Positions 53,047-62,099 of a stretch of DNA of 64,000 bases are shown here, in pieces. Source of the stretch: JADHLJ01 sp038146985 (GTDB lineage: Bacteria; Pseudomonadota; Alphaproteobacteria; Thalassobaculales; Thalassobaculaceae). The stretch covers positions 558,001 to 622,000 of the forward strand of contig JAYQSQ010000009.1 of the NCBI GenBank assembly GCA_038146985.1, read 5' to 3'. Position 1 is the first letter of the stretch. Every line of letters begins with the position of its first letter. A model generated the notes under the pieces. It did not search any database. It was not told the origin of the DNA and saw only the letters and a list, made by a program, of their open reading frames with translations. Made by a program: the position numbers and the translations under genes.

Positions 53047-54318
53047 CTAGCGTTTTTCGAAATCAATCCGCTCATCCACCGGCAGGCCCTGCAGACGGCG
53101 GCGCAGGCAGTCGATGCCGAGATCGGTCGCGCCGAGGCGTACCCAGTCGCGCCCGCCGAGCATCCGGGCGGTTCGCGAGATCGCCCCGCCGGCATCGGCG
53201 ATGGCGACATTGATGGTGCCGCCGAACTCAATCTTGTCGGCTCCGTCATCCAGTTCGATCAGGACCACCAGCGCGTGGCTGGCCCCGCTCTGTTCGCGGA
53301 GCGCCGAAGCGATGGCGGTCGCGGTCTCGGCGGTCAGTCCGCATGCGGCGGTGGTTTCGTCGAGGCCGACCGCGTTGCACATCTGGCCCAGGTCCCGGGA
53401 GACGATGCCGCGCAGAAACGGATCGGCCGCGCCGTCCTTGGGAACGAAGCGGGCGGCGATGGCGCCGCCGGTGAACATCTCGGCCGTGGCCAGGGTGCCG
53501 TCTGAGGCGACAAGGGCGTCGATCACCACGCCTTCAAGGCTTTGCGCGTCCTCGGCGATGATGAAATTGGCGAGCTTTTCGCGCACCGCCGCCTCGACCG
53601 GCGCGAGCAACGCATCGAGTTCCGCCTCGCTTGCCGCCTGGGCCGCCAGCTTGGTTTCGAGCTGTGGGTAATGCGCCTGGAATCCGAGCTTCACCGTCCC
53701 TGAGGGCGCGAGATCCTCGATCCCCTGGAGCATCTGATCGGCGCGGGACTCGCCGACGCCGAAGGAATGAAAGCGCTTGAGGCGCGTGACGACCTTTAGG
53801 CCGCTCATCTCCAGCAATCTCGGGATGATCTGCTCGTCAATCATGCGCCGCATCTCGCGCGGCACGCCGGGTGTGAAGAAGAAGCGCGCGCCGCCGATAT
53901 CGATGGCGAAGCCGCAGGCGGTGCCGATCGGGTTGTCGATGAATTCCGCGCCCTGGGGCAACATGGCCTGCTTGCGATTGTTCGGCGGCATCACGCGGCC
54001 CCGGCGGGTGTAGAAGTCCTCCATCCGGGCAAGCCAGTTCTCGTCCAGCACCAGCTCAACCCCCGCTGCCTCAGCCGCGACCTCTTGCGAGAGGTCGTCG
54101 ACGGTCGGGCCGAGGCCGCCATTGACGATGACGGCGTCGGCGCGCTTCGCCGCGAGCCGGAAAGCCTCCACCAGGCTCGGCCGGTCGTCGCCGACGATGG
54201 TTCCCCAATGCATGGTAAGTCCGACCTCGCCGAAACGGCGGGCCATGTGGCTGTGATTGGTGTTGATGGTCTTGCCGGTCAGAATCTCGTCGCCGGTGCA
54301 CAGGACTTCGATACGCAT
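53047..54318 (-). CDS. CinA-family protein (competence/damage-inducible protein A type)
   Basis: A 423-residue full-length CinA. The N-terminal MoCF/COG1058 domain reads VLCTGDEILTGKTINTNHSH and VIVNGGLGPTVDDLSQEV. The C-terminal domain (nicotinamide-nucleotide amidase-like, from about residue 265) includes SDGTLATAEMFTGGAIAARF. The canonical C-terminal S-x-G-G-x-(L/I)-A pattern is altered to TATAEMFTGGAIA, so amidase activity is uncertain. The ATG at 54318 begins the conserved MRIEVLCTGDE. It ends 76 bases from the hydrolase gene start. Confidence 0.85.
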   Translation of the reverse strand: MRIEVLCTGDEILTGKTINTNHSHMARRFGEVGLTMHWGTIVGDDRPSLVEAFRLAAKRADAVIVNGGLGPTVDDLSQEVAAEAAGVELVLDENWLARMEDFYTRRGRVMPPNNRKQAMLPQGAEFIDNPIGTACGFAIDIGGARFFFTPGVPREMRRMIDEQIIPRLLEMSGLKVVTRLKRFHSFGVGESRADQMLQGIEDLAPSGTVKLGFQAHYPQLETKLAAQAASEAELDALLAPVEAAVREKLANFIIAEDAQSLEGVVIDALVASDGTLATAEMFTGGAIAARFVPKDGAADPFLRGIVSRDLGQMCNAVGLDETTAACGLTAETATAIASALREQSGASHALVVLIELDDGADKIEFGGTINVAIADAGGAISRTARMLGGRDWVRLGATDLGIDCLRRRLQGLPVDERIDFEKR

Positions 54319-54364
54319 GCGGGGGATCCCATTTCGAGACGCAAAGTTGCGGATGGCACGTGTT

Positions 54365-55345
54365 CTAACCCTGCCGGGGGTCAAGCACCACGTCGTTTTC
54401 CGGAAGGCTGTTGCCGTCGAGATAGGCCTCGGCATTGGCCATGGCGCGGGCGGCGATCGCGGCGAAATTGTTGAGCGTCGCCCCGGCGCAGTGCGGCGAA
54501 AGGACGGCCGTCTCGATGTCGAACAGAGGGCTGCTGCCGGGTGGCTCGGACGTGAAGACATCCATGCCGGCACCCAGCATCTTGCCGTCGCGGAGCGCCT
54601 GGGCGACGGCGGCCTCGTCGACAATGCCGCCGCGGGCGCAATTGACCAGGACCACGTCCTGCTTCATGCGCGCGATCTCTGCGGCGCCGATCATGCCCCG
54701 GCTTTCCGGCGTCAGAGGCAGATGCAGCGAGATGATATCCGCGTTAGTGATCAGCTCGTCAAAGGACACCCGCCGGACGTTCAGCGCCGCCTCGATCTCG
54801 GGGCCGGCCGGGATCGGGTCGCAATAGAGGACGTGAACCTCGAAACCGGTCAGAATGCGGGCAAGCCGCTTGCCGATGGCACCGAGGCCGATGATGCCGA
54901 CGGTCTTGCCGTGGATATGCTGGATCACGCCGCGGGCCGGCTCCTTGTCCCAATGACCGCCGCGGACCCGACCGTCCAGCGCGATCAGCCGCCGGCTGGC
55001 CGCCAGGATCATCATCGCCGCGTGCTCGGCCACCTGGATCGCATTGCCGGCGCCCAGCCGCGCAACGGTGATGCCGGCGCCCCGGCAGGTGTCGAGATCG
55101 ATATTGTCGACGCCGGCGCCCATTTTCTGAATGAAGCGCAGCCGTGGGGCCTTGGCGAGCAGGTCCGGCGTCATCTTGGCGGCCATGATCAGGGCGATAT
55201 CGGCGCCCGACACCGCCTCGGCCTGGGCCGCCGGCGTCGGTTCCCGCGCCACCGACATCTCCCAGCCGTCCGGCAGAAGGTCACGGATGGTTTGGATGAT
55301 CGCCGGATGAAACGGGTCCAGGATCGCTACATGGGGATGGTTCAT
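54365..55345 (-). CDS. D-isomer-specific 2-hydroxyacid dehydrogenase
   Basis: A 326-residue NAD(P)-dependent dehydrogenase. GIIGLGAIGKRLARIL is the nucleotide-binding motif. The catalytic Arg is in NCARGGIVDEAAV, the Glu in the TSEPPGSSPLF segment, and the His in VLSPHCAGATL. The substrate-side FIQKMGAGVDNIDLDTCRGA is also typical. Substrate could be a 2-keto acid such as glyoxylate or hydroxypyruvate, not resolved. It lies between the FAD-monooxygenase relic and cinA on the same strand. Confidence 0.92.
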   Translation of the reverse strand: MNHPHVAILDPFHPAIIQTIRDLLPDGWEMSVAREPTPAAQAEAVSGADIALIMAAKMTPDLLAKAPRLRFIQKMGAGVDNIDLDTCRGAGITVARLGAGNAIQVAEHAAMMILAASRRLIALDGRVRGGHWDKEPARGVIQHIHGKTVGIIGLGAIGKRLARILTGFEVHVLYCDPIPAGPEIEAALNVRRVSFDELITNADIISLHLPLTPESRGMIGAAEIARMKQDVVLVNCARGGIVDEAAVAQALRDGKMLGAGMDVFTSEPPGSSPLFDIETAVLSPHCAGATLNNFAAIAARAMANAEAYLDGNSLPENDVVLDPRQG

Positions 55346-55371
55346 GGACAGATCCCTCCAGTGCCGTCGTT

Positions 55372-55578
55372 CTAGGTGATCGGCAGGGTATTGACGTCAT
55401 GCTCGAACAGCCAGTCGTAGCGCATCCGGACCTTGTCCGGCGCCCATTCCCGGTCGAGATAGGCTTCGGCCTCGCGGGCGTCGGCCAGAACCGGGTTGTG
55501 GAAGCGGTCGGTATTCGCCGCCGCCGTGAGACCTCCAATCCCGGCGCCGGCGACGGCGATTTGAAGCTTTTCCGACAT
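55372..55578 (-). pseudogene. FAD-dependent monooxygenase relic, internal in-frame deletion
   Basis: The 68 residues join two ends of one gene. Residues 1-20 (LQIAVAGAGIGGLTAA) are the FAD-binding start of salicylate-hydroxylase-like monooxygenases. The rest (RFHNPVLADAREAEAYLDRE then MRYDWLFEHDVNTLPIT) is the typical C-terminus of the same family. About 350 residues between are gone, and the frame is kept. The junction is a GCGGCGGCG run, a plausible deletion point. It cannot bind FAD. Confidence 0.75.
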
Positions 55579-55647
55579 GCTCGCGTGCTTAAAGGTTCAA
55601 TGGAGCGGAACAGTGAGGGTAACGGGTCGGCACACCTTTGTCGGACG

Positions 55648-56814
55648 CTAGGCCCAGAGCTCGGCACTGGCCAGGCGCGCGCCTTCGACCAGGGACTCGA
55701 GCTTGGCCCAGACCACGTCCTCGGCGGTGAAGGTATCGCCGGCGAAGGTTCCGAAGCCGCAGTCGGTGCCGGCCATGATGCGGGTCTTGTCCCCGACGGC
55801 TCGGGCCGCGCGCACCAGGCGTTCGGCCACCACCATGGGGTGCTCGACATAATTGTTCGTGGTCTCGACCGCGCCGACCACCAATGACATGTGATCCGGA
55901 AGCGGCTGGCTTCGAAACGCCTCGATCTCGTGGCTGTGCCTGGAATTCGCGAAGGGCAGAACCAAGGCGCCGGCCTTGACCTGATACATCACCGGCAGCA
56001 CGTCCGGGCAGGGCACGTCGTGATAATGCGGTCCGTCCCGGTTTCCCCAGCAGGCATGAAAGCGAACCTGTTCGCGCGGGATGTTCTCGAGCGCTTCGTT
56101 CAATGCCGCCACGTGCATTTCCATGGCCTGGATGAAGTCCGGCAGGCTTTTGTCCTGATAGAAGCCGGCCCGTTCGATGCCCATGTCAGGGGAATCGATC
56201 TGGAGAATGAAACCGTGGCCCGCAATATGTTCGTACTCGCGTTTCAGCGCCCGAGCCATGGCGAAAACGTAGTTCTCGAAGGTATCGTAATGCAGATTCA
56301 CCATCGCGGTCGCCGCGAAGCCAGGCGAAACGGCGGTCATGAAACCTTCCGTGAAACCCTTCGGCTGCGCGGCGAGTACACGTTTGAAATCGGTACATTC
56401 CGCCTCGACACCCGAGGCGTCGTCATAGGTGAGCGGGCCGATTGCCTGCGGCAGGCCATAGGGGCTGATCCGTCGCCGTCCACTACGCTGGATATGCTCG
56501 AACCAGATCGGGAAGGCCTTGGCGTCGAGGGGGAGGCCGCGTTTCGGCCCTTCGCCCCGGCCGAAACCGCCCATGCGGTCGGCGATATAGGAGATGAAAT
56601 CGGTCCGGGGCATCTCGCCGTCATTGCCGATGTCTATGCCGGTGGCGATCTGCTTGGCGATGATCTGGTTCAGCGCCGCATCAAGCGCCGATTTGAAGGA
56701 GGAGGCATTGAAGGCTTCGCCGTTCGCCTTCGCAACCAGGATATCCGAGAGCGCTTCGCCGCGCGGGAGGCTTCCGGTATGAGTGGTCAGGATGCGATCC
56801 TGGCTGGTCTTCAT
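55648..56814 (-). CDS. Cobalamin-independent methionine synthase-like (MetE C-terminal/UROD-fold) protein
   Basis: A 388-residue TIM-barrel protein similar to the zinc domain of MetE. The start RILTTHTGSLPRGEAL is the family hallmark, then DGEMPRTDFISYIADRMGGF, FILQIDSPDMGIERAGF and RVRFHACWGNRDGPHYHDVP-like sequence with HACWGN holding a His and Cys ligand pair; the last Cys is in MAGTDCGFGTFAG. Stand-alone members act as methyltransferases or in catabolic routes rather than full methionine synthesis. The ATG at 56814 is divergent from the racemase-family gene at 56879, so they share a 64-base promoter gap. Confidence 0.85.
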   Translation of the reverse strand: MKTSQDRILTTHTGSLPRGEALSDILVAKANGEAFNASSFKSALDAALNQIIAKQIATGIDIGNDGEMPRTDFISYIADRMGGFGRGEGPKRGLPLDAKAFPIWFEHIQRSGRRRISPYGLPQAIGPLTYDDASGVEAECTDFKRVLAAQPKGFTEGFMTAVSPGFAATAMVNLHYDTFENYVFAMARALKREYEHIAGHGFILQIDSPDMGIERAGFYQDKSLPDFIQAMEMHVAALNEALENIPREQVRFHACWGNRDGPHYHDVPCPDVLPVMYQVKAGALVLPFANSRHSHEIEAFRSQPLPDHMSLVVGAVETTNNYVEHPMVVAERLVRAARAVGDKTRIMAGTDCGFGTFAGDTFTAEDVVWAKLESLVEGARLASAELWA

Positions 56815-56878
56815 GGTTGCCTCGTTTCCTCGGGTGGCCGATATTCCGTGCCATGGCGGCTGTTCAAGGAGCGGCACT

Positions 56879-57616
56879 ATGAGTGAAACACCCGCGCGCG
56901 TCTACGGGGCCAAGGCCCGGTTGGCGCTGATGGTTCCGTCGACCAACACGGTCGCCGAGACCGAGTTCTGGCGCCTGGCGCCGGAAGGCGTGACGATCCA
57001 TACCTCGCGCATGCCGTTCTTCGCCGAGCGCTTCGAGAAGCCCTTCGACGAGATGGAAAGCCACCTGCCCCGGGTCATCGACGAGGTCAATTCCGCCGCT
57101 CCCGATGTGGTGGCGTATGGCTGTACCGCCAGTTCGGCCAAGGGGATTCCGAGGGACTACGAGAGAACCCTTACCGCCAAAATCGGCAAGCCCACGGTGT
57201 CGGCGGCCGGGGCGCTGGTCGCGGCGCTGGAAGTGTTCGGCGCCAAGCGGATCGCCCTGGTCACACCCTATCCTCAGTCGCTGAACGACAAGGAGAGGGT
57301 GTTCTTCGCGGAAAACGGCATTGATGTCGTGGAAGACGAGAGCATCATCGTCCATGAGAGTCAGATGCAGTTCAAGAACATGAACGCCGTTCCCTCGGCC
57401 CTGCTGATCGAGCGGGCGACGGCATTGGGCAGCCGGGACGACGTTGACGCGGTGGTCTTGAGCTGTTGCGACATGCCGACCTTGGAGGCGATCCCGGCGA
57501 TCGAGGCGGCGATCGGCAAACCCGTTACCTCCAGCGTCCAGGCGCTGTTCTGGAGCGCGGCGCGGGCAGCGGGCATTGACGAACCGACGCCCGGCCGCGG
57601 TCGGCTGCTGGCGTGA
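56879..57616 (+). CDS. Asp/Glu racemase-superfamily protein (maleate isomerase/arylmalonate decarboxylase-like)
   Basis: A 245-residue protein. The start ARLALMVPSTNTVAETEFWR matches maleate isomerase and arylmalonate decarboxylase. Two active-site cysteines appear in VVAYGCTASSAKGIP and VVLSCCDMPTLEAI, and both are needed in the isomerase/racemase members. AAGGAG lies 8 bases before the ATG at 56879. Divergence from the MetE-like gene suggests a joint catabolic pathway, but the substrate is unknown. Confidence 0.88.
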   Translation: MSETPARVYGAKARLALMVPSTNTVAETEFWRLAPEGVTIHTSRMPFFAERFEKPFDEMESHLPRVIDEVNSAAPDVVAYGCTASSAKGIPRDYERTLTAKIGKPTVSAAGALVAALEVFGAKRIALVTPYPQSLNDKERVFFAENGIDVVEDESIIVHESQMQFKNMNAVPSALLIERATALGSRDDVDAVVLSCCDMPTLEAIPAIEAAIGKPVTSSVQALFWSAARAAGIDEPTPGRGRLLA

Positions 57617-57748
57617 AGTTCATGAGACGACAGCCCCCGCTTCCTTCGAGGCGAGTGGTCAAGGACCAGGGCCCGGTTCTTGGCAAGCTCGGATCGTTCG
57701 ACCTCTAGGCGTTGGGCGAGTTGCAAGAGAACGGAAAGACCCGACCGT

Positions 57749-58660
57749 ATGAGCTATGAAATCAAACCCGGCGCGAAACCGAGTGTTCGGATTTCCTCGG
57801 AAGATGCGCGGGTACGGGCGACGGGCGCCGATATTATTGCGCTCGATCGCTACATGGCGATTGAGTTCAAGGACGAGGCCAACAAGCTGTTCCACCGCTA
57901 CGGTCTCCCCGAGGGGGCCCAGAATTTCAAGCATTACCTCAGGTATTTCGGCCGGGACTGCTATGAGATGAACGCGGGAATGGTGAAGTTCAACTTCGTG
58001 TTCAGCCTGCTGTTTGTCGTCCGCAAACTGTCGATTCACCGCAAGAGAATCTCGATTCTCGAGATCGGCGCGACGCTGGGGGAAAACTATTATCTGTTAA
58101 GGAAACTGATCCGGCGCGAGCGGCTGCCGGTCGAACTGGACTATGTGGGTATCGATCTGGACGCCAACGCCGTCGCCCTAGCCGGCGAACTGCATCATGA
58201 CGATGAGCATTTCAGGATCCTGCACGCCGACGGGTCTGACCTTTCCCGTTTTCCGGACCAATCGTTCGATATCGTGACGTCCAACGGCGTGGTCAATTAC
58301 GTGAAGGACCCGAAGCTCGGCTTCGGCGAAGCTATGCGTGTATCGCAGTTTTGCCTTCATCTTCAGGCGCTGATCAGTCCGGGCGAGGAACCCTATTGGG
58401 TCACCTACCAGGGCGGATTGGAGAGGGCTGTCGCACCGACGATCGACTACCTGACAGATCTGATGCGACCATTCGCCCCGCTGTATTTCTATGATCTGAA
58501 CAAGTTCTGGTGGAATTCGGACCGATCAAGAAAAACAGAAACATCGGATGGAAATATATTGGAAGATATCGATGAAAAAATGATGAATAGAAAAATTTTG
58601 ATGTTCACGAGGTATGAAATCTTCCCGGAACTTTACTTCTTAAAGCTGAATGTTGAGTGA
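57749..58660 (+). CDS. Putative SAM-dependent methyltransferase
   Basis: A 303-residue protein. ISILEIGATLGENYYLLRKL is a motif I-like SAM loop, YVGIDLDANAVALAGEL gives the acidic motif II residue, and FDIVTSNGVVNYVKD is the motif IV/V area, so a class I methyltransferase fold is likely. An N-terminal extension of about 90 residues precedes it. The last 45 codons are AT-rich, unlike the rest. The next gene starts four bases after the stop, so they form a unit. The acceptor is unknown. Confidence 0.65.
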   Translation: MSYEIKPGAKPSVRISSEDARVRATGADIIALDRYMAIEFKDEANKLFHRYGLPEGAQNFKHYLRYFGRDCYEMNAGMVKFNFVFSLLFVVRKLSIHRKRISILEIGATLGENYYLLRKLIRRERLPVELDYVGIDLDANAVALAGELHHDDEHFRILHADGSDLSRFPDQSFDIVTSNGVVNYVKDPKLGFGEAMRVSQFCLHLQALISPGEEPYWVTYQGGLERAVAPTIDYLTDLMRPFAPLYFYDLNKFWWNSDRSRKTETSDGNILEDIDEKMMNRKILMFTRYEIFPELYFLKLNVE

Positions 58661-58663
58661 GCC

Positions 58664-60136
58664 GTGTCCATGAAACTTTCAAGGCATGCCGGCTTGTTCG
58701 TGAAGATACGAGGCAGCGAAAGCGTCGTACATTTCGGCGCCATCAATCTCGCGGATTTGAAGATCGTCGCCGATCTCTACGAAGTCGTGCTGTTTCGCAA
58801 GCTGCGGAGAGCCCTGTCGAATGGCCTGATTTCGCAGGCCGAGTCGAGCGGCGCCTCGCTTGGCTTGGTCCTTGCGTCAGCGGTCACCCGGATCATCGGC
58901 GCGCGCCCGCGATCCGCCACCACGATCACTCATCTTAACGAAACCTGCGGGCCTCTCCTCGAGGCGTTGCGGCTGTTGCGGGCAGGCGGCGGCCGCGAGG
59001 CGCGGATGCATTACCGGGCATTCATCCCGAATCTGGAGCATGTCCGGTATTTTCGCGCTTTCAACGAGGTCATCGCCGAGACGGAACCGGACATCACGAC
59101 CGATTGGATTTCCACGAAGGGAAGATTGGGGCCGGTTCCGATTCTAGCGGCGGACACGACTCTCGCCGTGGTGGATCTTTTCAAAACGGACTCATCCAGT
59201 CTGTTCCGGATTCTCGACCGGCAATTCAGCGCGGATGCCGAAAGCGCGCCTCTGTTGATTGTCGCGCGGGTCGCACTGGAGAGCGGGATCGAGGTGACCG
59301 ATGTCACCGGTCTGTCGTATGTCTTACCGTCGCTCGCGCAAATCGCCGACTGGTGCGAGGGACGCGAGGTCACGGCCAGCTATCTTCTGCTCGAGGATTT
59401 CGATCGTGACTTCCTGCTGCCGTTCGAGGGCCGTTACAGCGTCTGTCTTTTGTACGTGACCGTCGGAAAAGACCCGGAGTTCCGGGGGTTCGGATTCCGC
59501 GCCATCGGCGACTCCCGGCACGGCGGAACGCAGCTTCCCGCGGTTGTAGAGACGGTCACGCGGCAGCGGAACTACGACCTGTCCTTCAATGCGAAACTGC
59601 CGCATTTCGAGGCAGAGCCCGAGCCCGATTGGCGGGCCTGGGCCGAAGAGCGCGCCTGGGACCCGGCGCCGCTTAACTGGTCGGGCGGACCGAGTCCGGG
59701 AGATCCATTCGTGTTTGCCGTTCGCTCGGAAAAGACGCCGGATGTCATGGAGTGTTTCGCGCAACTGGCGCGCGTTGATGTCGATGCGCCGCAACTGGGG
59801 TCTTTCGGGCTTCTGCAGACCGCGGTTTGCGCGACCGACCTGCCCATCGTCGACCGAGTGTCGATGATGTTGCGCGCCGTCGAGCGGGAGAACGGGGATC
59901 CGATGCTCGTCGAGTTTCTCGCCCGGAACCTCCATGACGCGACCAAGACGCGCCGTTCGGGAGGGACAGCGACCTCGCTGGCTGATCTCGTCAGGGTTTT
60001 TCCGGCCATCGGCTGGACGACACCGGCGAGTACGGCAAGCACACTGCGCGAGGCTGCCGGCATCATGAAGGCCTCGCCTGATTTTATGATCAGACTTGAG
60101 GCGGCGTTGGACGAGTTTAACGAGGGGCGGGGTTAG
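58664..60136 (+). CDS. Hypothetical protein paired with the methyltransferase
   Basis: A 490-residue protein with GTG at 58664 and a possible ATG at 58670. No signal peptide or clear membrane span. The N-terminal stretch VHFGAINLADLKIVADLYEV, the middle LPFEGRYSVCLLYVTVGKDP with SRHGGTQLPAVVETVTRQRN, and the C-terminal helical part (MLRAVERENGDPMLVEFLAR) do not match a family I know. Four bases separate it from the methyltransferase stop. The pair may modify a cell-surface component, inferred only from the company of methyltransferase-type genes. Confidence 0.5.
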   Translation: MSMKLSRHAGLFVKIRGSESVVHFGAINLADLKIVADLYEVVLFRKLRRALSNGLISQAESSGASLGLVLASAVTRIIGARPRSATTITHLNETCGPLLEALRLLRAGGGREARMHYRAFIPNLEHVRYFRAFNEVIAETEPDITTDWISTKGRLGPVPILAADTTLAVVDLFKTDSSSLFRILDRQFSADAESAPLLIVARVALESGIEVTDVTGLSYVLPSLAQIADWCEGREVTASYLLLEDFDRDFLLPFEGRYSVCLLYVTVGKDPEFRGFGFRAIGDSRHGGTQLPAVVETVTRQRNYDLSFNAKLPHFEAEPEPDWRAWAEERAWDPAPLNWSGGPSPGDPFVFAVRSEKTPDVMECFAQLARVDVDAPQLGSFGLLQTAVCATDLPIVDRVSMMLRAVERENGDPMLVEFLARNLHDATKTRRSGGTATSLADLVRVFPAIGWTTPASTASTLREAAGIMKASPDFMIRLEAALDEFNEGRG

Positions 60137-60274
60137 GTTTCTTTTTCCGCGAGCGACCGTTCCTCGTAAAGACATCAAACCAGGACGTGATAAGCGTGTC
60201 GCGCCGCTTCGTGCCTGACGCCGGTCATGCTATTCGCTTGTCCTCGACCATCTCACTTTTGCGGGAACGAGATC

Positions 60275-61429
60275 ATGGCCGCACCGCTTCTTTTTACGCC
60301 GCACCAGATTCGCGAGACGACCCTGAAGAACCGGGTGGTGATCGCGCCGATGCACCAATATTCCGGCGTGAAGGGCTATCCGACCGACTGGCACGTGATG
60401 AGCGTCGGGCGCTATGCGGCCGGCGGCGCCGGGTTGGTGTTCGTCGAGTCCACCAAGGTGGAACGCCGGGGCTGCGGAACCGTCGGCGATCTCGGCCTCT
60501 GGCATGACGATTTCATCCCGCATTTCAAGCGGCTGGCCGATTTCATTCAGCAGCAAGGCGCGACCTCGGCGATCCAGCTCGGCCATAGCGGTCGCAAGGC
60601 GCGGCGGTTCCGGCCCTGGGAAGGCGGCAAGCCGTTGGTCCAAACGCCGGAGGTCGATGACTGGGACGCCTGGGAACTGGTATCCTCCAGCGGCGAGAGC
60701 GACGGCGACGATCCGGCGCCGCGCGCCCTGCCGATCGACGAGATCCAGGACGTGGTGCAGCATTGGGGGGATGCCGCCCGCCGGGCCAACGAAGCCGGGT
60801 TCGAAGTGCTGGAGATTCACGGCGCTCACGGCTATCTGGTCCACCAGTTCCTCTCGCCCAAGGCCAATCGGCGCAACGATGCCTATGGCGGCTCCGAAGC
60901 GAACCGGATGCGTTTCGCCATTGAGGTTGTGGAGTGCGTCCGCTCCAACTGGCCGGAGCACAAGCCGCTGTTCCTGCGCCTGTCGGTCGAGGATGACGCC
61001 GGCTGGGGGCCCGACGAGAACGTGCGCCTCGCCCGCATCGTCAAGGAGAAGGGCATCGATGTGATCGACTGTTCCTCCGGCGGGATGCGCGGCGCGCCGG
61101 TGGTCGGCACCGGGCCGGTCGGCTATGGCTATCAGGTGCCCTATGCCGAAAAGCTCCGCAAGGAAGCGGGCATCCAGACCATGGCGGTGGGCCTGATCGT
61201 GCATGCCGACCAGGCCGAGCAGATCCTCCAGGAAGGCAAGGCCGATCTGATCGCGCTGGCCCGCGAGGCGATGCACAACCCGAACTGGCCGCTCGACGCG
61301 GCGATGAAGCTCGGCGCCGACTCGCCCTTCGGTCTGATGCCGAGCCCGTACGAGTATTGGCTGGAGAAGCGGGCCGGCCAGGTGAAGGAACTGGTACCCT
61401 CCACGCATCAGCGGGGAATTCGCGCCTAG
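60275..61429 (+). CDS. NADH:flavin oxidoreductase/Old Yellow Enzyme (YqjM type)
   Basis: A 384-residue FMN TIM-barrel. Start FTPHQIRETTLKNRVVIAPM is the classic OYE beginning, with QLGHSGRKARRF, FEVLEIHGAHGYLVHQFLSP (H-x-x-x catalytic region), NRRNDAYGGS and DLIALAREAMHNPNWP with the FMN phosphate site. The ATG at 60275 suits the family; the stretch from 60227 is not needed. This subgroup (YqjM-like) reduces enones or xenobiotics. It stands between the unknown gene and a convergent HAD gene. Confidence 0.93.
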   Translation: MAAPLLFTPHQIRETTLKNRVVIAPMHQYSGVKGYPTDWHVMSVGRYAAGGAGLVFVESTKVERRGCGTVGDLGLWHDDFIPHFKRLADFIQQQGATSAIQLGHSGRKARRFRPWEGGKPLVQTPEVDDWDAWELVSSSGESDGDDPAPRALPIDEIQDVVQHWGDAARRANEAGFEVLEIHGAHGYLVHQFLSPKANRRNDAYGGSEANRMRFAIEVVECVRSNWPEHKPLFLRLSVEDDAGWGPDENVRLARIVKEKGIDVIDCSSGGMRGAPVVGTGPVGYGYQVPYAEKLRKEAGIQTMAVGLIVHADQAEQILQEGKADLIALAREAMHNPNWPLDAAMKLGADSPFGLMPSPYEYWLEKRAGQVKELVPSTHQRGIRA

Positions 61430-62088
61430 ACGCCGCCCCGGTTCAGAATTCCCGGGATCTCCATCAGGCCGTGGATCTTGAAGTCCACGGCGGCGGCTTC
61501 GGGCCAGGTTGCATGGATGCGTCCCCAGGGGCCGCGCTCAATGAAGATTCCGGTCATGCCGGCCGCCTGTGCCGGGCCGACATCGTTGTCCAGCCGATCG
61601 CCGACATAAGCAAGGGCGGCAGCGTCGACGCCGGCGGCTTGTCGGACTTTCGCGAAGAAGACCGGGCTCGGCTTCTCCACACCCCAGCGCGCCGATGAGG
61701 CGACGAAGTCGGCCGTGAAACCGCATTCCCGCAAGGAGTCCTCGGCCTCGGCCGGCTGGTTGCCCGCGATGCCGATCCGATACCCGCGATCGCGCAACGC
61801 CGAAAGACATGGCAGGGCGTCCGGATAGAGGTCGTCGTTGGCGAAGATGACTCGCCCGCCCGTCTCGGCCTGTTCAGCATAGGCGGTCTTGATGTCAAGG
61901 CCGGGCCGGAAGGATCTCAGGGCCTCGTGATGGTGGCCTCGCCGGGCGATCACCGTGTCCAATGCCGCCAATACGGCGCTCTCGGGCACCCCGAGATAGG
62001 CTGCCCATTGCCGCCACATCCGGGTCTCGTCGACCAGGGTTTCGCCGACATCAAACACGACGGCCTTGATTTTGTTTTCAGTCTCCAT
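61426..62088 (-). CDS. HAD-superfamily hydrolase
   Basis: A 220-residue HAD phosphatase or haloacid dehalogenase-like protein. Motif I is AVVFDVGETLVDETRMW with one nucleophile Asp but a Gly-Glu in place of the usual D-x-D-x-T second Asp, as in haloacid dehalogenase-like members. Motif II is GIAGNQPAEAEDSLRE, motif III is the Lys in VEKPSPVFFAKV, and motif IV is ALAYVGDRLDNDVGPAQAAG. Four bases overlap the OYE stop in opposite orientation. Substrate unknown. Confidence 0.88.
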   Translation of the reverse strand: METENKIKAVVFDVGETLVDETRMWRQWAAYLGVPESAVLAALDTVIARRGHHHEALRSFRPGLDIKTAYAEQAETGGRVIFANDDLYPDALPCLSALRDRGYRIGIAGNQPAEAEDSLRECGFTADFVASSARWGVEKPSPVFFAKVRQAAGVDAAALAYVGDRLDNDVGPAQAAGMTGIFIERGPWGRIHATWPEAAAVDFKIHGLMEIPGILNRGGV

Positions 62089-62099
62089 GTTGCTGAATT

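Noticed and set aside
55281..55850. 189-residue minus-strand open frame
   Set aside because: Other-frame reading of the MetE-like gene and the monooxygenase relic; Pro/Arg/Ser-rich, no family.
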